Shown here one piece after another: positions 1 to 5,472 of a DNA stretch of 8,311 bases. The stretch comes from UBA3774 sp045600025 (GTDB lineage Bacteria; Bacillota; Clostridia; Lachnospirales; Lachnospiraceae): assembly GCA_045600025.1 (NCBI GenBank), contig JAZRXC010000016.1:1-8311 (forward strand), given 5' to 3'. Each line of letters begins with the position of its first letter. Position 1 is the first letter of the stretch. The position numbers and the translations under genes are program-made. The notes beneath the pieces were generated by a model. It saw only the letters and a list, made by a program, of their open reading frames with translations, was not told the origin of the DNA and made no database searches.

Positions 1-160
1 TGGAGCAGGGCCGTAGGCGAGTCGAGCCTAGCCGCCCGAGCGGAGAGCTCCCGTTTCGGTGGGAGTCGGAGCGAGTGGCGTAATAGGCGGCGAAGACGAG
101 GTAGGCATCGTGACACGTTTGCCGTTGCTAATGTGTCGCGAGAATGAGGAGGCGGCGCGG
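1..160. other. GC-rich, hairpin-containing non-coding block of unknown role
   Basis: By direct count this block is about 65% G+C, and it drops abruptly to about 30% in positions 161-210. It reiterates short words such as GGCGA, GGAGCGAG, GTAGGC and CGAG. Three small inverted repeats are visible: TAGGC/GCCTA (14-18 with 26-30), CTCCC/GGGAG (48-52 with 61-65), and an 8-pair stem with one G-U (109-116 with 133-140). Two plus-strand frames are partly open (frame 1 to a TGA at 145-147, frame 3 to a TAA near 81-83), but their translations are Arg/Ser/Glu-rich and resemble no protein family I recognise. It could be the tail of a structured RNA, a low-complexity intergenic repeat, or decayed coding sequence from beyond the left edge. 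I do not recognise a known riboswitch or RNA family. Confidence 0.45.
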
Positions 161-172
161 TTATAGATAGTA

Positions 173-201
173 TTGCAATAGCACAGATATTACTGTACAA
201 T
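173..201 (+). promoter_or_regulatory. Sigma-A-type promoter of tgt-yajC
   Basis: TTGCAA at 173-178 and TACAAT at 196-201 are separated by exactly 17 bases, a good match to the housekeeping consensus. Transcription would be expected to begin about 6-10 bases after the -10 box, at or just before the tgt ATG at 211, leaving essentially no untranslated leader. Confidence 0.65.
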
Positions 202-210
202 TCGAGTGTT

Positions 211-1344
211 ATGTACAAGATCTTAAAAACAAGCGGAAAAGCAAAAAGAGCAGAATTTGCAACAGTACACGGAATCGTTCAGACCCCGGTCTTCATGAAC
301 GTCGGAACCGTAGCCGCAATAAAAGGCGCAGTCTCCACAGAAGACCTTGAACAAATAGGCTGTCAGATAGAACTCTCCAACACATACCATCTGCACGTCC
401 GCCCCGGCGACGAACTAATCCACGAACTCGGCGGCCTGCATAAATTCATGAGCTGGAACAAACCGATACTCACAGACAGCGGCGGCTTCCAGGTCTTCTC
501 CCTTGCAAAACTCCGCAAGATAACCGAAGAAGGCGTAAACTTCAACTCACATATCGACGGAAGAAAACTCTTCATGGGCCCCGAAGAAAGCATGCAGATA
601 CAAAGCAATCTCGCATCAACGATAGCCATGGCATTTGACGAATGCTGTCCTAACCCATCACCGAGAAAATATGTAGAAGAAAGCGTAGCACGCACAACAA
701 GATGGCTCCACCGCTGCAAAGCCGAGATGGACCGTCTCAACTCGCTTGAAACAACAATAAATAAAGAGCAGCTCCTCTTCGGCATCAATCAAGGCGGCAC
801 TTACGAAGATATAAGAATCGAACATGCAAAAGAAATATCACAGCTTGATCTGCCCGGCTATGCAATCGGCGGACTAGCCGTAGGCGAAAGCCACGAAGAA
901 ATGTACCGCATCCTCGATGCAGTAGTGCCATATTTGCCCCAGAATAAACCCACTTACTTGATGGGAGTCGGCACGCCGGCAAATATCCTGGAGGGCGTAG
1001 ACCGCGGAGTAGACTTTTTTGACTGCGTATATCCAAGCCGCAACGGACGCCACGGTCACGTATATACAAACCATGGCAAGCTGAATCTGTTCAATGAAAA
1101 ATTCGCAAACGATACAAGACCCATAGAAGAAGGCTGCGTCTGCCCTACCTGCCGCCGCTATTCAAGAGCCTACGTAAGGCATCTTCTGAAAGCAAAAGAA
1201 ATGCTCGGAATGCGACTTTGCGTCTTGCATAATTTGTATTTTTATAATACTATGATGAAAGAAATCCGGGATGCCATAGACGAGGACCGCTGGCCCTCCT
1301 ATAAAGCCGCAAAACTCGAATGCGTATCAGGAAATGAAACATAA
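211..1344 (+). CDS. tgt: Queuine/preQ1 tRNA-guanine transglycosylase
   Basis: Bacterial Tgt exchanges the guanine at wobble position 34 of GUN-anticodon tRNAs (Tyr, His, Asp, Asn) for preQ1, the queuosine precursor. The 377 residues match the usual family length and cover the full TIM-barrel enzyme. Visible hallmarks are DSGGFQVFS at 89-97 (D89, catalytic aspartate), AFDEC at 141-145, GINQGG at 191-196, AVGESHEEM at 223-231, and FDCVYPSRNGRHG at 270-282 with the nucleophile D271. The zinc site is complete: C309, C311, C314 and H340 in the CxCx2Cx25H pattern. The first residues, MYKILKTSGKAKRAEF, are where family members normally begin, so the ATG is trusted although no Shine-Dalgarno sequence precedes it. 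yajC follows after 18 bases, a common pairing. All 23 alanine codons are GCA or GCC, unlike the genes downstream, which use GCT freely. Confidence 0.97.
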   Translation: MYKILKTSGKAKRAEFATVHGIVQTPVFMNVGTVAAIKGAVSTEDLEQIGCQIELSNTYHLHVRPGDELIHELGGLHKFMSWNKPILTDSGGFQVFSLAKLRKITEEGVNFNSHIDGRKLFMGPEESMQIQSNLASTIAMAFDECCPNPSPRKYVEESVARTTRWLHRCKAEMDRLNSLETTINKEQLLFGINQGGTYEDIRIEHAKEISQLDLPGYAIGGLAVGESHEEMYRILDAVVPYLPQNKPTYLMGVGTPANILEGVDRGVDFFDCVYPSRNGRHGHVYTNHGKLNLFNEKFANDTRPIEEGCVCPTCRRYSRAYVRHLLKAKEMLGMRLCVLHNLYFYNTMMKEIRDAIDEDRWPSYKAAKLECVSGNET

Positions 1345-1362
1345 ACCATCAGGAGGTTTTTT

Positions 1363-1764
1363 ATGAAAAAAATATTAGCTATCCTTGCACCTTTTGCAGC
1401 AATGGCATTTGCAGGTTGCGCCGTAGCACCTGCCGGTGACGCAGCAGCCGCTGATGCACAAAATGCTATCAGCCCCACTGTTTGGATTGTATACATTATC
1501 GCTCTCGGCGCACTTATGTATTTCATGTTCATCCGTCCTTCACGTAAGCAGAAGAAGGAGCAGGCTGCTCTTTATGCCAGCATGGCTGTAGGTGATTCCG
1601 TACTTACAACAAGCGGATTCTACGGAGTAATCATTGACATGACCGATGACACTGTAATCGTAGAGTTCGGCAGCAACAAGAACTGCCGCATTCCTATGCA
1701 GAAGGCTGCTATCGTTCAGGTTGAAAAACCCGACTACACAGTCACTTCAGACAGCAGCAAATAA
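1363..1764 (+). CDS. yajC: YajC, Sec translocase accessory membrane protein
   Basis: YajC is a small single-span membrane protein that associates with SecDF in the Sec protein-export system. A strong AGGAGG at 1351-1356 lies six bases before the ATG. In the 133-residue product, the transmembrane segment is about residues 39-57 and runs into the family signature FIRPSRKQKKEQ (56-67). This is followed by the conserved soluble part with MAVGDSVLTTSGFYG (74-88) and a short basic/acidic tail. Unusually, the segment precedes a signal-peptide-like start (Lys2-Lys3, hydrophobic 4-17) ending in a lipobox-like FAGC with Cys19, then an Ala-rich linker (20-36). That would place the linker outside the cell, which agrees with the N-out/C-in topology of YajC. 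It is probably co-transcribed with tgt and is closed by the terminator at 1782-1812. The secDF genes that often follow are absent. Confidence 0.93.
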   Translation: MKKILAILAPFAAMAFAGCAVAPAGDAAAADAQNAISPTVWIVYIIALGALMYFMFIRPSRKQKKEQAALYASMAVGDSVLTTSGFYGVIIDMTDDTVIVEFGSNKNCRIPMQKAAIVQVEKPDYTVTSDSSK

Positions 1765-1781
1765 TTGATTTATATCTCAAG

Positions 1782-1812
1782 AAAACAGGGCGCGTTTTGC
1801 GCCTGTTTTTTT
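1782..1812 (+). terminator. Rho-independent terminator of tgt-yajC
   Basis: AAAACAGG, a single bulged G, then CGC (from 1782) pairs with GCGCCTGTTTT (1799-1809) around a short T-rich loop, and the T run continues to 1811. It starts 17 bases after the yajC stop. The Shine-Dalgarno sequence of the transporter stub begins directly after the T run. Confidence 0.85.
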
Positions 1813-1824
1813 GCAGGAGGATAA

Positions 1825-1986
1825 ATGGAAATCACGTCCCTGCTCAGCAGACAGATCTTATCAATGGGTATCATGCTTGTCATAGCCTTTGCGCTATGCA
1901 AATGCGGTGTTCTGAAAACTGAGCACAATAAAATACTTTCTGCAATAAGCGTTTATAATAAAAGGACTGCCGGAGCAGTCCGATAA
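1825..1986 (+). pseudogene. Amino-terminal stub of an AEC-family (auxin efflux carrier type) transporter
   Basis: A strong GCAGGAGG (1813-1820) precedes an ATG that opens a 53-codon frame. The product starts MEITSLLSRQILSM, contains one hydrophobic helix at about residues 10-29 (ILSMGIMLVIAFALCKCGVL), then KTEHNKILSAISVY (31-44). This is the typical beginning of AEC-family permeases (first helix, short charged loop, and the '..LS.ISVYVV.P' entry into the second helix). After Tyr44 (ending at 1956) the resemblance stops, and the remaining codons to the TAA are simply the thrB terminator hairpin read in the other direction. I infer that an AEC gene lost everything after about codon 44 when this sequence was joined to the thrB 3' flank. 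A terminator lies just upstream and I see no own promoter, so expression is doubtful. The alternative is a genuine 53-residue single-span membrane peptide. The family call is from remembered family character only. Confidence 0.6.
1957..1981 (-). terminator. Rho-independent terminator of thrB
   Basis: Read on the minus strand, GGACTGC pairs with GCAGTCC around a TCCG loop (1964-1981), a perfect 7-pair stem, followed by TTTTATT (1957-1963). It lies about 28 bases past the thrB stop and overlaps the final codons of the plus-strand transporter stub. Confidence 0.75.
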
Positions 1987-1998
1987 AGATAATATTTC

Positions 1999-2035
1999 AG
2001 GCGTCTGGTCAGAAAATGATCTGAGCGCCTTTTTT
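1999..2035 (+). terminator. Candidate plus-strand terminator overlapping the thrB 3' end
   Basis: AGGCGT (1999-2004) pairs with GCGCCT (2025-2030, with one G-U) and TCAGA (2009-2013) pairs with TCTGA (2020-2024), separated by a four-base bulge. The loop is AAATGA and six T residues run from 2030 to 2035. It would stop rightward transcription from entering thrB antisense. Its right half also encodes the last residues and stop of ThrB on the other strand. Confidence 0.5.
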
Positions 2036-2884
2036 GTCGGGTAAAACAGGAATAATCTTCCAGCCGGGAAACTCTCTTAGCAGTGCTTCATTCGCTTTTT
2101 CATATACTGCGTCATTATGGGCAAAGCAAAGCATACTGCTGCCGGAGCCTGATATGCACAATCCGTCTGCCCCTGCTTCTTTTACGATTCTGTAAGCAGT
2201 GTCGTACCCGGTAATAAGCGGTCTGCGGTACGGCTCATGAATCTTGTCATCCATAATATCTTCAAGATTTTCGCCTTCCCCCTTTGCCAGTGCGTTAATA
2301 AGAAGCGGAATACGTGTGAGCGAATAAATCACATCCTCCTTCGGATAAGCTACCGGAAGGACCGCTCTCGCATCCTGCGTACGCACTTCAAAATCTGGAA
2401 CGATAATAAAACATTTCCAGTCATCACTGAATCCGAATTTTTCATATGACACTTTTCCGTTATGCAGCTTAGCAGCCGTGAATCCGCCGTATATTGCCGG
2501 GACCACATTATCGGGATGGCCCTCCATCTGCGTTGCAAGCTCTGTTTCATCCTCCTTAGACAGCCCCAACATACCGATTTCATTTGCCGCAAATATACCT
2601 GCGATAGTTAAAGTGGCTGATGATCCGAGGCCGCGTGAAACGGGCACGTTGCATTTGCCGAAACATACTGATACGGGAATAGGCTTTTTGCCTGCGGATT
2701 CGAATGCATAGGCATATGCTCTGTAAGCCAGATTGTTCTCATCGCAAAAGCGTGCGTCGCATCCTGTAACAGAAGTTTTGCTTGCTTCTGAAAACTCTAT
2801 TTCGTTATACAACTGCCACGCGATTCCGAGGCAGTCAAATCCCGGTCCTATATTAGCCGATGTTGCGGGTACGGAAATAATCAT
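2009..2884 (-). CDS. thrB: Homoserine kinase
   Basis: ThrB phosphorylates L-homoserine with ATP to give O-phospho-L-homoserine, the substrate of threonine synthase. The 291-residue product is a standard-length GHMP kinase. It starts MIISVPATSANIGPGFDCLG, the classic amino terminus. It carries the ATP-binding PVSRGLGSSA motif at 81-90, EGHPDNVVPAIYGG at 121-134, and the carboxyl-terminal Gly/Ser-rich motif CISGSGSS. The start is set by AAGGAG (minus strand, 2893-2898), eight bases ahead of the ATG at 2884; an in-frame GTG at 2893 would overlap that binding site. The gene is divergent from hom-lysC-asd, which supply its substrate, and shares a short regulatory gap with them. It ends at the hairpin terminator at 1957-1981. 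No threonine synthase gene is adjacent. Confidence 0.95.
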   Translation of the reverse strand: MIISVPATSANIGPGFDCLGIAWQLYNEIEFSEASKTSVTGCDARFCDENNLAYRAYAYAFESAGKKPIPVSVCFGKCNVPVSRGLGSSATLTIAGIFAANEIGMLGLSKEDETELATQMEGHPDNVVPAIYGGFTAAKLHNGKVSYEKFGFSDDWKCFIIVPDFEVRTQDARAVLPVAYPKEDVIYSLTRIPLLINALAKGEGENLEDIMDDKIHEPYRRPLITGYDTAYRIVKEAGADGLCISGSGSSMLCFAHNDAVYEKANEALLREFPGWKIIPVLPDKKGAQIIF

Positions 2885-2892
2885 CAGTATCA

Positions 2893-2898
2893 CTCCTT
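2893..2898 (-). promoter_or_regulatory. Shine-Dalgarno that fixes the thrB start
   Basis: AAGGAG on the minus strand lies eight bases upstream of the ATG at 2884. It argues against the in-frame GTG (2891-2893), which would fall on the binding site itself. Confidence 0.8.
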
Positions 2899-2912
2899 AA
2901 ATATAAAAGCAC

Positions 2913-2941
2913 TTGAATTTGCTATAAAAGTATGATACACT
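2913..2941 (+). promoter_or_regulatory. Candidate promoter of hom-lysC-asd
   Basis: TTGAAT (2913-2918) and TACACT (2936-2941) are 17 bases apart, and TG at 2933-2934 gives an extended -10. The transcript would begin near 2948, giving a leader of about 45 bases. That is too short for a T-box or a leader-peptide attenuator. The 9-base palindrome GTATGATAC (2930-2938) overlaps the -10 region and could be an operator. Confidence 0.5.
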
Positions 2942-2952
2942 GTCCGAGTCAA
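2924..2952 (-). promoter_or_regulatory. Candidate promoter of thrB, overlapping the hom promoter
   Basis: On the minus strand TTGACT (2947-2952) and TTTTAT (2924-2929) are separated by 17 bases. This promoter interleaves with the hom promoter on the opposite strand, so one polymerase binding would be expected to hinder the other. The -35 box is good; the -10 box matches only four of six positions. Confidence 0.45.
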
Positions 2953-2983
2953 AAAAACAAGTGTATTTTGTACGCGGACACAT

Positions 2984-2988
2984 GGAGG
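2984..2988 (+). promoter_or_regulatory. Shine-Dalgarno that fixes the hom start
   Basis: GGAGG ends five bases before the ATG at 2994. Upstream in-frame ATGs at 2961-region and at 2982 either lack a binding site or overlap this one, and they add residues that precede the usual beginning of the protein. Confidence 0.75.
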
Positions 2989-2993
2989 CAAAT

Positions 2994-4142
2994 ATGAAGG
3001 TTTCTGTTCTCGGTTTCGGAACAGTCGGGAAGGGCGTTTATGATTTACTTACGACTGCTCCCGGATTTTCCGTAGGCAAGGTTCTCGACCTGCCGCAGTT
3101 TATAGATGCTGATTTTAAAACATCCGATATAAATGAAATAATAACCGATGAATCTGTCGATACCGTAGTTGAGGCTATTGGCGGTATTCATCCTGCATAT
3201 GAATATGCCTGCGCCGTCCTTGGTGCCGGTAAAAACTACGTGACTTCCAACAAGGCACTCGTAGCCGATAAGGGACCGGAACTTGCTTCTCTTGCCGAGA
3301 AGCACAGATGCGGTTTTCTTTTTTCTGCCGCATGCGGCGGCGCAATCCCCTACCTGCACAATATAAAATGCGCTGTAAGAAGCGGCGATACCATTCTCTC
3401 GCTTTCCGGCATACTTAACGGTACTTCGAACTATATCCTTGACAGGATGCAGAGTGAGGGGCTCAGCTACGATGCTGCACTCGCAGAAGCTCAAAAACTT
3501 GGTTATGCCGAAGCCGATCCTACAGCAGACGTAAGCGGTCTTGATACAAAGCGTAAGATTCTTCTTGCGTGTGCCGTCTCCTACGGCATGCTTCCTACCG
3601 AAGGAGTCTTATGCGAAGGCATTGAAAGCTTTTCTGCCGATGATGCTTCTCGCATTAAATCTCTCGGATACGTCTGCAGACTTATGGCAAATGCCAGCCT
3701 TGCAGACGGAGTTTTAAGCGCATATGTTGAGCCCGTTATCTGCCGCCTTGACAGTCCGGCTAACGCCGTAAAGTTCAACGGAAATATGGCCTGCTATATA
3801 GGAGCCGATTCCGGTCAGATTTCCCTCTTCGGCCAGGGCGCCGGCCGCTATCCCACTGCTTCAGCAGTTATGCGCGACCTCGTGTCTCTCTCAGATGGCA
3901 TGATGAGCATGATTGATTCAAACTGCGTGCGGGTTGCTGCTGATAATGAGGCAGTTACGCAAAGCTACTACATTCGTATTCCGAAGCAATATGCAGAAGG
4001 TCTCTTCGCTGAAATAATATCAGAAGGTGAAGATATCTGCGGACTTTCAAATAAACTATCTGTCGCATCTGTTCATAAGCTGGCAAGTGATGTTCGCGCC
4101 GCCGGCTTAGGCATGTTTTTTGCGGCTGTTGAAAAGGAGTAA
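2994..4142 (+). CDS. hom: Homoserine dehydrogenase
   Basis: Hom reduces L-aspartate 4-semialdehyde to L-homoserine with NAD(P)H, the committed step towards threonine and methionine. From the chosen ATG the protein has 382 residues and opens with MKVSVLGFGTVGKG, the dinucleotide-binding loop (G7, G9, G12). Further hallmarks are SNKALVADKG (85-94), GILNGTSNYIL (139-149), LGYAEADPTADVSGLD (169-184) with catalytic D184 and K188, and GAGRYPTASAVMRDL (282-296). After this motif only about 86 residues remain. The last 58 or so (from Y325) look like a shortened ACT domain without the usual 'DRPGVLA' ligand-loop pattern, so the protein is smaller than the roughly 430-residue Hom of bacilli. The stop is two bases ahead of lysC, whose Shine-Dalgarno AAGGAG lies inside the end of hom, indicating a translationally tight operon. 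Confidence 0.95.
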   Translation: MKVSVLGFGTVGKGVYDLLTTAPGFSVGKVLDLPQFIDADFKTSDINEIITDESVDTVVEAIGGIHPAYEYACAVLGAGKNYVTSNKALVADKGPELASLAEKHRCGFLFSAACGGAIPYLHNIKCAVRSGDTILSLSGILNGTSNYILDRMQSEGLSYDAALAEAQKLGYAEADPTADVSGLDTKRKILLACAVSYGMLPTEGVLCEGIESFSADDASRIKSLGYVCRLMANASLADGVLSAYVEPVICRLDSPANAVKFNGNMACYIGADSGQISLFGQGAGRYPTASAVMRDLVSLSDGMMSMIDSNCVRVAADNEAVTQSYYIRIPKQYAEGLFAEIISEGEDICGLSNKLSVASVHKLASDVRAAGLGMFFAAVEKE

Positions 4143-4144
4143 AT

Positions 4145-5461
4145 ATGTTAAAGGTTACCAAATTCGGCGGTTCATCCGTAGCGGGTCCTGAACAGTTCAA
4201 AAAAGTTAAAAACATCATTTGCGATGATTCTTCACGCAAGGTTGTAATAGTCTCTGCCGGTGGCAAGCGATATGCTGATGACCATAAGCTTACAGACCTT
4301 CTTTACCTGTGCCAGGCGCATCTGGAGTACGGTGTATCTTGCGATGACATATTAGATACAATAAATGAGCGCTTTTCGCTCGTTAAAGAATCTCTGGCGC
4401 TCTCCTGCAATATCGCAAATGAATTGGAAGCTTTCAGAGCTTCTCTTTCAAAGGATTCCTCCCGCGACTACATCGTATCCCGCGGCGAATATTTCACTGC
4501 CAAAATGATGGCTGACTACCTTGGCTACACTTTTGTAGATGCAAAGGATTGTGTTTTCTTTTCTTTTGACGGAACGATTGATAAAGAAAAGACTTACGCT
4601 GCCATCTGCGACGCTTATGGCAAATACGGAAAAATCGTCATCCCCGGCTTTTATGGCGCACTTCCTAACGGGAAAATAAAAGTCATGGCAAGAGGCGGCA
4701 GCGATATCACCGGTTCGCTTGCAGCCGCTGCGCTCACTGCCGATGCATACGAGAACTGGACCGACGTATCGGGTATTCTCATGGCTGATCCCCCCATAGT
4801 TGAGAATCCTAAGCCGATTCCGATGATGACCTATGCTGAGCTCTGCGCTCTTGCTATCTCAGGCGCATCTGTGCTTCAGGAGGATTCCGTGGCTCCCGTG
4901 CGTGATGCCGGCATTCCTCTCATAATTAAAAATACCAATGCTCCCGACGATCCCGGTACTGTTATAGTTGAAAAAATAGAGAGCGAAGGAGCTGATCATG
5001 AAAGATTCATAACCGGTATCGCCGGAAGAAAGAACTTTACCGTAATCACTGTTCAAAAGCACAGTATGAATGTCACGGAGAACCTTAAAATCGCTCTTGA
5101 TATTCTGGGCAAATATCATGTAAACGCCGAACACATTACCCTCGGCTTTGATTCATATTCTGTTACGGTTTCATCAGCATCAATCGAGAACTGCATATTT
5201 GATTGCATCGCCGATATTCAGAAGAAATGTGTACCGGATAAAGTAGATACTCAGGATGGACTCGCACTTGTTGCTGCTGTCGGCCGTAAGATGACCTTCC
5301 GCCCCGGTATATCCGGAAGACTTTTCAACGCCCTCGGTGAAAGCGGGGTAAATATCAAAACCATCGCACAGGGTGCCGACGAGCTCTCAATCACCGTCGG
5401 TGTTGACAATAAAGATTTCGATACTACTGTCCGCATTCTGTACAATGGATTTGCAGGCTGA
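4145..5461 (+). CDS. lysC: Aspartate kinase (monofunctional, two ACT domains)
   Basis: Aspartate kinase phosphorylates L-aspartate to 4-phospho-L-aspartate, the entry step to lysine, threonine and methionine. The 438-residue product begins with the kinase signature KFGGSSVA (6-13) and has SRGEYFTAK (112-120), the ATP/aspartate region GGSDITG (184-190), YENWTDVSGILMADP (202-216) and ASVLQEDSVAPVRDAGIP (241-258). Two ACT regulatory domains follow at about 299-365 and 372-438, the usual site where lysine or threonine inhibits the enzyme. The position that normally reads SAPGKR is SAGGKR here (37-42). AAGGAG inside the end of hom (4134-4139) serves the ATG, and asd follows after 11 bases. Which amino acid inhibits it cannot be told from the sequence; the symbol lysC is used for the family, not for a proven lysine response. 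Confidence 0.95.
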   Translation: MLKVTKFGGSSVAGPEQFKKVKNIICDDSSRKVVIVSAGGKRYADDHKLTDLLYLCQAHLEYGVSCDDILDTINERFSLVKESLALSCNIANELEAFRASLSKDSSRDYIVSRGEYFTAKMMADYLGYTFVDAKDCVFFSFDGTIDKEKTYAAICDAYGKYGKIVIPGFYGALPNGKIKVMARGGSDITGSLAAAALTADAYENWTDVSGILMADPPIVENPKPIPMMTYAELCALAISGASVLQEDSVAPVRDAGIPLIIKNTNAPDDPGTVIVEKIESEGADHERFITGIAGRKNFTVITVQKHSMNVTENLKIALDILGKYHVNAEHITLGFDSYSVTVSSASIENCIFDCIADIQKKCVPDKVDTQDGLALVAAVGRKMTFRPGISGRLFNALGESGVNIKTIAQGADELSITVGVDNKDFDTTVRILYNGFAG

Positions 5462-5472
5462 TAGGAGCTTTT

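Noticed and set aside
1..83. 3' end of an upstream protein gene in frames 1 or 3
   Set aside because: The short translations are Arg/Ser-rich with no recognisable motif; the left flank would be needed to decide.
363..1069. Minus-strand open frames of 141 and 94 codons opposite tgt
   Set aside because: They are antisense to the conserved Tgt core and encode nothing recognisable; open antisense frames follow from the codon bias of tgt.
2885..2893. Longer thrB starting at GTG 2893 (three extra codons)
   Set aside because: The GTG overlaps the AAGGAG binding site, and family members begin at the MIISVPATSAN position, which has an ideal eight-base spacing.
2961..2993. Longer hom starting at ATG 2961 or 2982
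   Set aside because: The added residues precede the usual start of the dinucleotide-binding fold, and GGAGG at 2984-2988 fits only the ATG at 2994.
2942..2993. T-box, riboswitch or leader-peptide attenuator controlling hom
   Set aside because: The predicted leader is about 45 bases, with no room for a T-box specifier stem or for a threonine-rich leader peptide and competing hairpins.
3045..3494. 149-codon minus-strand open frame opposite hom
   Set aside because: It overlaps catalytic Hom motifs, has no ribosome binding site seen, and no family resemblance.
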